Part shown: one piece after another, positions 1 through 8,659 of the stretch | Layout of the letters: every line of letters begins with the position of its first letter | Numbering within the stretch: the stretch's first letter is position 1 | Source of the DNA: Paraphysomonas bandaiensis | Lineage: Eukaryota; Chrysophyceae | Reading direction: 5' to 3' | DNA: 34,953 nucleotides | NCBI GenBank assembly: GCA_965644295.1 | Contig: CBFFRP010000535.1 | Location: 1-34,953, forward strand | Program-made: the position numbers and the translations under genes | Notes under the pieces: model-generated | Database searches by the model: none | What the model saw: the letters and a program-made list of their open reading frames with translations, nothing else | Told to the model about the DNA's origin: nothing

Positions 1-466
1 TATTCGCTCTTTTTATTCTTGCTTGTTTTGCTTCTTCGATTGTATCAAAGTATCCAATGTGGATTTTAATGCCGTCTAATTTTATTGACGCTCTCCATTT
101 TTTACTTCTTTTGTGATAATCAATACCTTTTACACCTGATGTATTTGCTTTGCTTAACTTATGGTTATGTTGATTTTCCGATCGAGTGGCCCATCTCAAA
201 TTATTGACATTGTTATCTGTTTTGATATTATTTATATGATCTGTATGAGGTTTATTTTCTGGATTTGGTATAAAAGCCAATGCAACTAATCTGTGGATTA
301 GTTCTGTTTTTTTCTTTCCATTCACACTGAGACAAAGTTTATTATATCCGCCTCTATTCACAGCTTGTTTCAGTATCTTATTTGTATTATTGTTCTTCAC
401 ATTTCCTTTATTTGATATACTATAATTATTGTTGTATCCATCAATCACTTTCCATTCTTCAGCCAT
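1..466 (-). CDS. NUMOD4/HNH/AP2-type homing endonuclease, 3' end cut by the window edge
   Basis: An open frame begins at ATG 466-464 and runs leftward without a stop to base 1, giving 155 codons. Seen in order: an N-terminal NUMOD4-like segment (EEWKVIDGYNNNYSISNKGNV, residues 3-23, only part quoted as EEWKVIDGYNNNYSISN); an HNH core near residues 60-95 with LIHRLVALAFIPNP, then HTDHINNIKTDNNVNNLRW and the ATRSENQHN tail; and an AP2-like DNA-binding segment (SGVKGIDYHKRSKKWRASI, then GYFDTIEEAKQAR). This order is the known architecture of HNH homing endonucleases in phages and giant viruses of the mimivirus/klosneuvirus type. Such proteins nick or cut DNA and spread themselves or a host intron. 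The usual length is about 160-200 residues, so only the C-terminus is missing. It is intronless and very AT-rich, unlike the host genes further right. Family assignment is firm; a viral origin is inferred. Confidence 0.85.
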   Translation of the reverse strand, partial: MAEEWKVIDGYNNNYSISNKGNVKNNNTNKILKQAVNRGGYNKLCLSVNGKKKTELIHRLVALAFIPNPENKPHTDHINNIKTDNNVNNLRWATRSENQHNHKLSKANTSGVKGIDYHKRSKKWRASIKLDGIKIHIGYFDTIEEAKQARIKRAN

Positions 467-500
467 TGTAATATATATATATGTATATAATAATTTCTTT

Positions 501-659
501 TTAAACCATTTTATATATATTTAAATTAGAATTCAAGGTTTTATGAGTTTTTGCTTTAAGCATATTCGCCATTATATCACTACAACTACATTCCAGAGCT
601 TTAAGCATATTCGCCATTATATCACTACAACTACATTCCAGAGCTTTAAGCATTGCCAT
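501..659 (-). other. Small ORF with a 15-residue tandem repeat
   Basis: A 52-codon frame on the minus strand is encoded by the 45-bp tandem repeat. It repeats the unit LKALECSCSDIMANM twice and starts a third copy. It ends 34 bases upstream of the start of the endonuclease frame on the same strand. The plus strand of the same repeat is also open from ATG 544 for 43 codons, so an open frame here may only reflect a 45-bp period that is a multiple of three. I do not recognise it, and coding is uncertain. Confidence 0.25.
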
Positions 660-663
660 TATA
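553..663. repeat. 45-bp tandem repeat, 2.4 copies
   Basis: Two identical 45-bp units lie at 553-597 and 598-642, followed by a shortened third copy from 643. Each begins GCTTTAAGCATATTCGCC. Perfect identity of the two full units indicates recent duplication. Confidence 0.9.
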
Positions 664-679
664 CATTATTATAAAAAAG

Positions 680-837
680 TCATATAGATAACAAAGTAGA
701 TTTAATAAGTAGTTTTAATGGTAGAATCCCGGGGTTTTATAACCTTTACAAATTTAAATTATTTTTCATTTTAATTTTTCCCTCCCCCTATATCTACTAT
801 TAAATCTACTTATTAAATCTACTTTACTATCTATATT
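680..837. repeat. Long imperfect inverted repeat (about 48-bp arms)
   Basis: The left arm (680-727) and right arm (790-837) are reverse complements, with a perfect 20-bp core (AAAGTAGATTTAATAAGTAG on the left). They enclose a loop of about 62 bases containing CCCGGGG and a pyrimidine tract. It could be a small MITE-like element or a transcription-end hairpin; no target-site duplication was identified. Confidence 0.7.
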
Positions 838-979
838 ACTTTTTATTATAAACATTATAAATAATATATAAAGTTATTAATTTTATTTAAGAATATAAAT
901 AATATATAAAGTAATTAAAAGTTATTAATAATATATAAAGTAATTAAAAATATATAAAGTTAAATTAGCAAAGAGAAGG

Positions 980-1181
980 AATTACAACCGAAGGTTGTAA
1001 TTGGAAACACTCGAAGAGAAGAGGCCCCTTGAGGGGCAGTGGGGTAGAAAAAGGCTTGCCCTTGCCTCCGTCCCTTCGTTTTTTTAGGCTTGCGTAACGA
1101 TGAATTGGTTTTCAATTTATTGGCAATAATTGCCAAATAAATTAATTGGTTTTAAAAATAACAATTTCAACTATTGTTATT
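980..1181. terminator. Cluster of strong hairpins in AT-rich DNA
   Basis: Four hairpins follow one another. At 980-1002 there is a 10-bp stem with loop GAA. At 1024-1037 GCCCC pairs with GGGGC. At 1114-1143 a stem of about 13 bp with one bulge is centred on TTGGCAA/TTGCCAA. At 1157-1181 there is a 9-bp stem. Mimivirus relatives end transcripts at palindromic hairpins, so such a role fits beside a viral-type endonuclease, but this is inference. The remaining bases from 838 to 1250 are AT-rich with no gene seen. Confidence 0.4.
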
Positions 1182-1649
1182 GGTCAAAATTACCATATAA
1201 TAGGCTGGCTTTCTTATATATAGCATCGTAAGATGTATAGCGTATTGCTACTGATTATATCTTTTAGCATAGAAGGACTTGGATGCATGTGCACAGTTAC
1301 TTTATCATTTTATTAATCATAATTGTGTGAAAGTATAAGAGTCAGTATACACTTTAACCTCAACACACAAGATCAAAGATCGTTCACAAAAAACAAACTG
1401 AACATCTCCACATCAAGGACATGCTGCTCTTTGGACAAAAGGAGTTGCTGTGCAACAAGTGTTGCTTCTCTGTAAAACAGAAGATAAAGATGAGGATTCC
1501 GACATCGATTTTAGTGCAGAATCAATTGGAGAGTATTTGTTTGATGACTTTTTTAATGAGATTGGACTTCAATTGTGTTGGGTTTATTCTGGTGACAACA
1601 CTGCTTGAAACCAGAAAAAGAACAATTATATGGGCACCCTCTGTACCTT

Positions 1650-2106
1650 TGTGCTAAACTAGTGCTTAACTTTAATACCCTACAATTTTGCTCTACGAAA
1701 GCTGCTTGTGCATCACCGCAAGGACGAAGGTCCAACCACTTTCGCCCTCTGTCCTTAAAGGTGAACTATAGCCCGGGTGAGTGACCTCACCAGGAAGCCC
1801 AATACCACGGATGCCCTTGAGGTGGGTCCATTTCCGGTTATTCCCTGATGCCATTATTTTGTTCGTCAAGGCCCAAAGACGTCCCTCGTACCACACAAGC
1901 ATTTCGCTATGAGTGGGCAGAACAATATTTGCTGACTATATTATATACTATTCGATTAGGGTTAGGGTTAGGGTATACAGTCTGACATCACGAAAAGGTG
2001 CGAGTCCGACTTTGTTGAGGGTATATATATATGCGGCTCACGTTAGTTTTCTGGAGGGATATATCCGGTACTTATCCCAGAACACCACAAAAAGGTGCGA
2101 TATGTA
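1650..2106 (+). repeat. Foldback-family repeat copy A with an inserted telomeric patch
   Basis: This is one arm of the dispersed foldback family: it shares ACTAGTGCTTAACTTT, GCTGCTTGTGC, GGTGGGTCCATTTCC, TTCGTCAAGGCCCAAAGACG and CGGCTCACGTTAG with the other copies. Compared with copy G (23447-24000), it carries extra sequence at about 1945-2025, including a short telomeric run (see separate entry) and a second partial copy of the GGTGCGAGTCCGACTTTG segment. The order of segments shows rearrangement, so the copy is not simply truncated. Confidence 0.75.
1945..1973 (+). repeat. Short telomeric repeat patch with a 14-bp leader
   Basis: ATACTATTCGATTA is followed by GGGTTAGGGTTAGGG. The same 29 bases occur at 30196-30224, where they open the 4.36-kb telomeric array. 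Here only about 2.5-3 units are present and the sequence then continues with TATACAG. Confidence 0.95.
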
Positions 2107-3152
2107 TATACAGTAGTGACTCGAATGCTGTGTGTACCAATAAAATACATAATGTTGGTAAGCACGACGTAACCCAAACCTAAAATAACAAATCTTCAAA
2201 ACTTGTTGTGGCATTTGCACTCTTCAGCAAAAACGAAGAATTTTTAAAGACAATTCACTTGTACTGACATCATCATTTTATTCTTTTCATCAATATATAT
2301 AACGTGAAGTATTTGATAAACTGCTTTTACTGCAGAAAATTGACTCATAATTGCGTTTTCCCTTAAATTATGTTGTAATTAATGATGATGTTGTATAATA
2401 TATAAACTCACTTTAAAATTATTTTCCAACAGATAGTTTTTTATCCAACCTAATATTGATGTTGAATGTGTGTATTTTTGGTGCCAATATATCCGAACGT
2501 TCTGATGAAACCCAATTCAGGTTTAAATATAGTTATATATATATTATTTATCCACGGATAATCAGGAGGCCATATTATTGTTCTGAAACTAGGTCAAAAA
2601 GCCCGAGCCTTAAAATTTGGACAGGAGACTATACTCCTTCTTACCCCTTGTGGTTACATATTGTAGCTTATTCTCAAGATGCTGAATACCTAATATCTAG
2701 ACAGTACAATTAAGATAGAAGAGAGGTTCTATTTCACCCCCGAATATTGAAGTTGAATGTCTACATTCTACATTAGCCCGATGTTAATATGAGCGTTCTG
2801 TTGAACCCAATTCAGGTCAAAAAACAATTTTTTGAGACAAAATGACTCCTCAATTATGCATTAGTTTCATGAAACCTTCACACCGAAAGGTAATATTATT
2901 CATAATAATTTTCCAACCGTTAAGATATCGAATTTCATCAGTGTAATCAGATCAATCATATCGTCATAAACGCAATAAAAACCATAATTTCATAATATAA
3001 CGTAATAAAAAATTGGTAAGATAGTTGTTTTTCGTATATAATTCGAGTCATTCCATGACATGATGTCGAAGGACTACAGCGAGCATACTCCCAGCGGCTT
3101 GGTGGGGCTGGCACATTGCTGGTGAAATTGCTATATAGCGTCCTCTAAATAG
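2107..3152. other. Intergenic stretch, no gene seen
   Basis: AT-rich, without a convincing exon on either strand. It contains a degenerate direct repeat of about 75 bases: 2450-2525 and 2744-2820 share AATATTGA(A/T)GTTGAATGT at the start and GAACCCAATTCAGGT or a close variant at the end. Confidence 0.5.
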
Positions 3153-4514
3153 TTAATAACTTGAAATAGATTGGTGCGCGAAAGCAGCAAGGTGCCCAGT
3201 ATGAGCGTGCAGTGTTGTGGGTCGATGTATGACGTGTTTACAAACATCAATATGACGCATCGCAACACCCTGCTCGAAGAAGCGACGACAAGTAGGACAC
3301 TGCATATAGGATTCATAAACGGGGTCAGTCCGGGGAGGACTCTTATGAGGAGCCATCTTTTTAGCCTTTTCCTCTTCCCTCATTCGAGAAATAGCTCGAT
3401 CCCACTTGGCCTTGGCGACTCGTTTTTTGGCTCGTACCAGACGTCTGCCAGCTATAGCAGCATGGCGAAGAGCTTCACTCTGATATCTCCACTTAGATAC
3501 ATCATCAGAAAAAGTTCCTGGGATTATTTTCCCTCCTTTGTGATGCTTTGGAGAAACAGCGGGTGGTGGTAACTTAGCCGTATCAGCAAGAAAAGCTTCG
3601 AGCTCTGTGCCTCTAGCTCTGGCAGAAGCAGAATTGTACACAGTTCGTGTGGAGCGAGAAATAACACCTCTCCGGCATACTGGTTCGTCGACGCGTCTGG
3701 CGGGGGTTTCAAAGCAACAGGAGCGGTTATGAACCTCTAGACGTGCTGGGGCAAAAGTGCGGTCGCAGTACTCGCACTTCACAAGGGGGATATCGTCCAC
3801 GTGAGCCAAGGACGCCAGGTGCCCAGAATGGGGGTGCAAAGTCGTGGGACGATGTTTGATGTTGGCACACTTTTCAATGTGTCGGTACCCAACGGACCTG
3901 TCGAATGTTCGTGAGCAAGTAGGGCACTGCACGTAGGTTGAGTATATGATGCCGTCGAGGGGACTCGAGGAGCGAGTTGGGTCAATCGGACGCTTGATCA
4001 TGAAATCTTCCTTCTCAGCTTTCCTCTCGGCCTTCTCCGCACGACGAATAGTTTCCTTATGAGCTCGCTTCATTGCCTTCATGCGGCGCCTCGCTGCCAT
4101 AACACCGTGGCGAAGAGCTTCTGACTCGAATCGCCACTTCGATACCTCTCCAGACAATGTGCCAAATAGAACTTTCCCACCTCTATGTTTAGGAGAAATA
4201 GAAGGAGGAGGGAGGTTTGCAATCTTCCGCTGAAAATCCCATAGATCAGTTCCGTAGGCTCGCGCATTGGCAGAGTTGTAAATGGTCTTCTTCCCCCGTA
4301 TGTAAACATTCCATCGACTCACCGGCTCATCCACCCGACGATGAGGGGTCTCAAAAGTGCAAGATCGGTTATGGACAACGAGAGACTTCGGGTAGAAAGT
4401 TCTCCCACAGAAGTGACAGGGCGAGAGGACGGGGTCCAGGGCGATCGGACCTAAGTTACGCATCTCAGAAATGACCAAATCAAAGCTGCTGCTGCTCTTG
4501 TTGTTGGCTCCCAT
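3153..4514 (-). CDS. C2HC zinc-finger protein with an internally duplicated module
   Basis: One uninterrupted frame of 453 residues. The start is taken at ATG 4514, in a strong context (TACCATGGG); the frame is open further upstream but has no earlier ATG. Four short zinc fingers of the C-x2-C-x11-H-x3-C kind (C2HC type of the ZC2HC1/FAM164 group) are seen at residues 33-52, 197-216, 247-266 and 406-425, for example CHFCGRTFYPKSLVVHNRSC. They form two module copies, each with an odd finger (CxxC-RTF), a basic linker with YNSA-AR and PPP--SPKH, a positively charged helix rich in K/R/E, an even finger (CPTC), and HRPTTLH-H-GHLA. In this family such fingers usually bind nucleic acid or act in ciliary and RNA-linked proteins, so the function here is open. 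Divergent from the reductase gene across about 415 bases. Being intronless is unusual beside its intron-rich neighbours. Confidence 0.85.
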   Translation of the reverse strand: MGANNKSSSSFDLVISEMRNLGPIALDPVLSPCHFCGRTFYPKSLVVHNRSCTFETPHRRVDEPVSRWNVYIRGKKTIYNSANARAYGTDLWDFQRKIANLPPPSISPKHRGGKVLFGTLSGEVSKWRFESEALRHGVMAARRRMKAMKRAHKETIRRAEKAERKAEKEDFMIKRPIDPTRSSSPLDGIIYSTYVQCPTCSRTFDRSVGYRHIEKCANIKHRPTTLHPHSGHLASLAHVDDIPLVKCEYCDRTFAPARLEVHNRSCCFETPARRVDEPVCRRGVISRSTRTVYNSASARARGTELEAFLADTAKLPPPAVSPKHHKGGKIIPGTFSDDVSKWRYQSEALRHAAIAGRRLVRAKKRVAKAKWDRAISRMREEEKAKKMAPHKSPPRTDPVYESYMQCPTCRRFFEQGVAMRHIDVCKHVIHRPTTLHAHTGHLAAFAHQSISSY

Positions 4515-4929
4515 GGTAGAAATATGTAGTAGTTTAACGAATGGATTATGGTGGCTACATGTAGTGTTCCTGGTCTCGTAAACTGAACTTAGATATCCTT
4601 CCAACACCCTTTCTCACATCTGTATCTACATGTACACATAATTTCATACACAACACGACACAATCCCAAAAGAATACGACGTATCCAATCATCTTCAACC
4701 GAACACGCAATGTTTCTATATGGGTGTATAGGTGTATAGGTACGGTATGTGGGTATATGGGTACAGCAGTAGATATTTGTATGTATGTAGGTCTGTTGCT
4801 GTATACCTATAGGCTCTCTTTACGTGACGCACGGATACTGCTGTAGTATGCAGATATGGTAAGGGCGCTGTGGTCCTCTTAGCTGTTCGTTAGTTGAAGG
4901 GATACTATATCCATTCAATAATAGATGGT
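4515..4929. promoter_or_regulatory. Shared divergent intergenic region
   Basis: This is the 415-base gap between the divergent zinc-finger gene and the reductase gene, so both promoters should lie here. It contains a GT-rich run of near-repeats (GTGTATAGGTGTATAGGTA and similar, 4725-4765). No specific factor site could be named. An out-of-frame ATG at 4925, five bases before the chosen reductase start, would open a short overlapping upstream frame. Confidence 0.4.
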
Positions 4930-6844
4930 ATGGATAGCTCAAACACGATAGGCCCAGCTGCATTTATTATCTCATCTGCATTGTCGTTATTACGGGTAAG
5001 GTATCTGCAGGAAGCTAGAGAGAAGCGCATCTTCTGTTCAGACAGCGACAGGGAGAGAATCGGTGCTTACACAGCTCCCCCCGGAATATACGATGCCGTT
5101 ATTGTTGGTGCGGGACCCGCAGGGGCTACAGCTGCTTATTATCTGGGCAAACAAGGAAAACGCGTGGCGCTGATTGATAAGAAGTCTTTTCCTAGACCGA
5201 AACCATGCGGAGATGCCTGGTGCAAGCCAGCTCTGGACATATTGGAGGATATGGGCGTGTTGAAAAAAATGGAAGATGATGGAATTACACGTCCAGTTAA
5301 GCGTGGTGGGTTTATTTCTCCGTTTGGGTATCGCTGCATTAACACTGACGGTTCGCAATATGGGTCTGTCACTGGGTGCAAGACCTACGCCATCAAACGA
5401 TATATTGCTGATGAATATATTGTCAGGGCGGCCTGTGCATTTCCTACAGTCGAATTATTTGAAAATGTTGAAATATGTGATGTTGTGTACGTTCCGCCGG
5501 CAAGCAAAGACGTTGATACATTGCCGGGTCACCACCGGGTTATCACTAAGTCAGACACCCAGAATAATATATCCGGTGTGATGTGCCTTATATGTGACGG
5601 TTCAACTTCCTACCTCGCCCAGAAGTTAGGGATAATCCCAAAAGGTTCTCAGCCTGATGCTGTCTGCTCGCACGCTTATATCCAAGGCAATAGTCATTGT
5701 TGGGATGAAGCCGACGGTGTTATGATATTCAATCGCTCGATATTGCCTGGATACTCGGCACTGTTCCGACATTACAACGACGATATGTACTTCGGTGAGT
5801 GAAACAAAGCTGTGTACACTTCATTTCATCATACATATGATGTAGAACCGTACAAATGTAATAATGTATGATAGGGACGTATATTCTTCCTGGAGGACGA
5901 GCAACATCCCGTGCAATTGCTCCGTTTGAGAATGAAGCGATAGAAAAACACCCTTATGTACGGGATGCCTTTGGCAGTGCTTATGTATATGAGGTACGAG
6001 GGTATAGCCCATGTGCAAATAGGTTTCACTGAGGAGGTTTTCAGGAAAAACGTGTAGTGGCTCCAATACGCTGTGGAGGGGTAGAAAAATCGTTCACTAG
6101 GCAGCTGCTACTAGTTGGAGATGCTGCGGGACATGTAGATCCCTTGACAGGTGTGCGTGTTGCCTCGAAATGTCACCACTGTATTCTATTATTCCTAGAA
6201 TATATATTGATGAGTGTGGACACATATATTCAATGTACACCACGGTCATTTGGCCGTCAACTAGGATACTAAATATAATATGCCACAGTAACCACTGTTG
6301 CCCTAGTTTAACGATGTAGTATAGGTGAAGGAATTCACACCGCAATGTTAGCTGGTAGAACTGCCGCTGAATGTGTCGGGGAGATGTTTTCCTCCGGAAA
6401 CTTCACATTACAGGCATGTCGTGCTTACGGTACGTGGACCGGTGTGGAACATATGTGAATGAAATGTCGGGATGAATATGTCGTGTGTCTGATGAAATTA
6501 TATATACAGAGAAACGCTGCTACGACATATTTGGCTACGAATTCTTGTCATCTTCCCTGGCTGCGAAAATAATCTACTACTTCCCAATCACCTTAGACGC
6601 AGTGGCTGTAGTTGGCCAACGTCGTGGACAGGCTTTCTTGGACTTTTTTGGTGAAGTTATGACTGGAGTGCGCCCAAAATCCGACTTTGCGCAACCTTTC
6701 TTACTTCTTGAGATTACATTCGAGCTGGTTCGGCAGTTACTTATTCAAAATGTATTGATTCGAAAGGCTTTATTGCCAACAGATATTGGGATGGATATTA
6801 TCGAGAAGCAGAGTGGCAAAAAGAGAGGTGGGAACTACGCATAG
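4930..6844 (+). CDS. Geranylgeranyl-reductase-family FAD oxidoreductase (5 exons)
   Basis: Exons 4930-5794, 5875-5993, 6045-6150, 6325-6429 and 6510-6844 join in phase to give 509 residues; all introns are GT..AG. The first in-frame ATG is 4930. Residues 8-23 are hydrophobic and may be a signal anchor. The FAD-binding motif GAGPAG lies at 60-65 in YDAVIVGAGPAGATAAYYLG. RPKPCGD (89-95) is the family's cysteine-bearing motif. The second FAD motif, GDAAGHVDPLTGEGIH, is at 353-368, split over two exons, and PGGRATSRAIAPFE precedes it. Members reduce isoprenoid double bonds, for example geranylgeranyl to phytyl chains in chlorophyll and tocopherol synthesis, or archaeal ether-lipid chains, using a reductant such as NADPH or ferredoxin. 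The exact substrate cannot be read from the sequence. The model is well supported because conserved motifs run across every splice junction. Confidence 0.9.
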
Positions 6845-7354
6845 TTTATGTACATTAGTATCATGTATTCCTCGTAACTTATAAACCCAAAAAGCACATT
6901 GAAGAATATTGGTATGAATATTTTTAAAGCAATATACGATCAATCGATTAGCCTGGTCTCGAACTTGTGTTTTAAGGTAATAAAACGCAAATTATTTGTA
7001 TTATTTACAAGGTTAAGGTTCAATGGATAAGTAAAAACCAAATTACAGTTAACTAAGCGGTAGATAATATTCATTATTGGCAGCGTAGTGAAGTTGGTGA
7101 CCATGTGATCTTAACGAGAGGAACTAAAATGAAACATTTTAGTATCACTGTATTTGTAGTGTCGTTGAATCAGTTAGAGAAGCATTGTAGCATTACTGAT
7201 GATAGAGGTAGGTAGCGTACAATATCATAGGAATATATATAAACCCTGATATATCAGAAGAAATTTGATAACGTCAGAGCATAGGGTTGACTTCTACCTT
7301 CTACGTAGTCCTGGCACAAATTCAATCTGGCTTTTGGTTGTAAATCCAACCACA
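6845..7354. other. Intergenic, no gene seen
   Basis: AT-rich sequence downstream of the reductase stop. No exon, RNA gene or repeat was recognised. Confidence 0.5.
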
Positions 7355-7440
7355 CCCTCAACAAAGTCGAACTCGCACCATTTCGTGATGTTTTGGGGGA
7401 TAAGTACCGGAGATATTCCTCCGGGAAACTAACGTGAGCC
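7355..7440 (-). repeat. Inverted fragment of the foldback-family centre
   Basis: Reverse complement of the central segment of the foldback repeats: read on the minus strand it gives CTCACGTTAGTTTCCCGGAG, then CTCCGGTACTTATCCCCC and GGTGCGAGTTCGACTTTG. It abuts the complete foldback element. Confidence 0.8.
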
Positions 7441-7447
7441 ACAAAAC

Positions 7448-8381
7448 ATATTGAAAGTCTTATTATTACATATAGGTGTTTAAAACCTGCACTATCTTAG
7501 TAGCGATATGAACGCTAGACAAACTAGTTAGACCTCTACCTGTAACTAATCAGTACACACTTTTTTTATCCTACTATTTAACGCTACGGAAGCTGCTTGT
7601 GCGTCGCCGCAAGCACCAAGGTGCCACCACTTCCGCTCTGAGTTCTTAAGGTGAACATCCCGGATGCTTGACTTCAGCAGTCAGCCCAATACCCCGGTTT
7701 TACCGTTCAGATGGGCTCATTCCCGGATGCCTGTTTCTTCGTCAGGGCCCAAAGACGTCTACACAAGTGACACTTATTGGTGTCCCTTGTACCACACAAG
7801 CATTCGGCTATGAGTGGGCAAAAGAATATCTTATGACTCTATTTGCGGCTCACGTTAGTTTCCCAGAGAGAATCTCTCCGGTACTTATCCCCCAGAGCAC
7901 AACAAAAAGGTGCAAGTCCGACTTTGTTGAGGAAGCCACAAACATAGTCAGCAGATATAGTTCTGTCCACTCATAGCCGAATGCTTGTGTGGTACAAGAG
8001 ACGACACCAATAAATGTCACTTGTGTAGACGTCTTTGAGACTTGACGAATAAACAAGCATCCGGGAATGGGCCCACCTTAAGGGTAATCGGGGTATTGGG
8101 CTCACTGCTGAAGTCAAGCACAATATTCACCTCTTAAGAACTCAAAAATTTTGAAGTCAGCAGATGTCAGGTATATCAACATTCTGCTTGCTCACGGCAT
8201 TTTTTGCTTTGAGCGATATAGCGGAGGTGGTTGCACCTTGGTGCTTAAATAGTAGGATAATAGAGTTTGTACTTATTAGTTACAGGTAGACGTCTATCTA
8301 GCTTGACTAGTTTTCTTCTAGCTACTAAACAGACTGGTGCTGATTCTTAACGCCTATTGCTAATAATAAGACTTTCAATAT
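7448..8381. mobile_element. Complete foldback element with arms of about 400 bp
   Basis: The 934-bp element starts ATATTGAAAGTCTTATTATT and ends with its inverse (AATAATAAGACTTTCAATAT). The left arm up to about 7855 matches the reverse complement of about 7945-8381 with scattered differences, for example GACGTCTACACAAGTGACA, GTACCACACAAGCATTCGGC and CATTCCCGGATGC. The centre (about 7855-7945) holds CTCACGTTAGTTTCCC and GGTGCAAGTCCGACTTTG. No transposase frame is present, so it would be non-autonomous if mobile. The arms have diverged, so it is not very recent. No clear target-site duplication was identified. Confidence 0.85.
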
Positions 8382-8659
8382 CGAACCACATGGGTTCAGT
8401 ATTAATTGCTTAGAAATTACGCCATATAGCGTTTTCATGCAATGTATGGCGTTAAGTTTGATGTAGATGGTAATGTTCAGAGTTCAGATGGCCAAGCCTT
8501 CTACTACTATTATATGAAAGCTGGGCACCTGAAAAATCAAGTAATATCTCACTATAATAGTGGTGGAAGCTTGTTGCAAAGAAGAATGAACCACAAGCAG
8601 GTACTGTGAAGGTAGTTTAAACTTTAAATACTTTACCAACTAAACTTACCTACTAGCCT

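Noticed and set aside
1402-1608. Open frame with an acidic segment (KTEDKDEDSDIDFSAES) on the plus strand
   Set aside because: 68 codons between two stops, no ATG, no flanking splice evidence and no family recognised. It may be a transposon scrap, but I cannot support a gene.
1945-1973. Telomerase RNA template
   Set aside because: Complementary telomeric repeats are present on the minus strand, but a template normally holds about 1.5 units, and this patch lies inside a rearranged mobile repeat.
4515-4607. Upstream extension of the zinc-finger frame
   Set aside because: It is open but has no ATG; the first ATG at 4514 has a strong start context.
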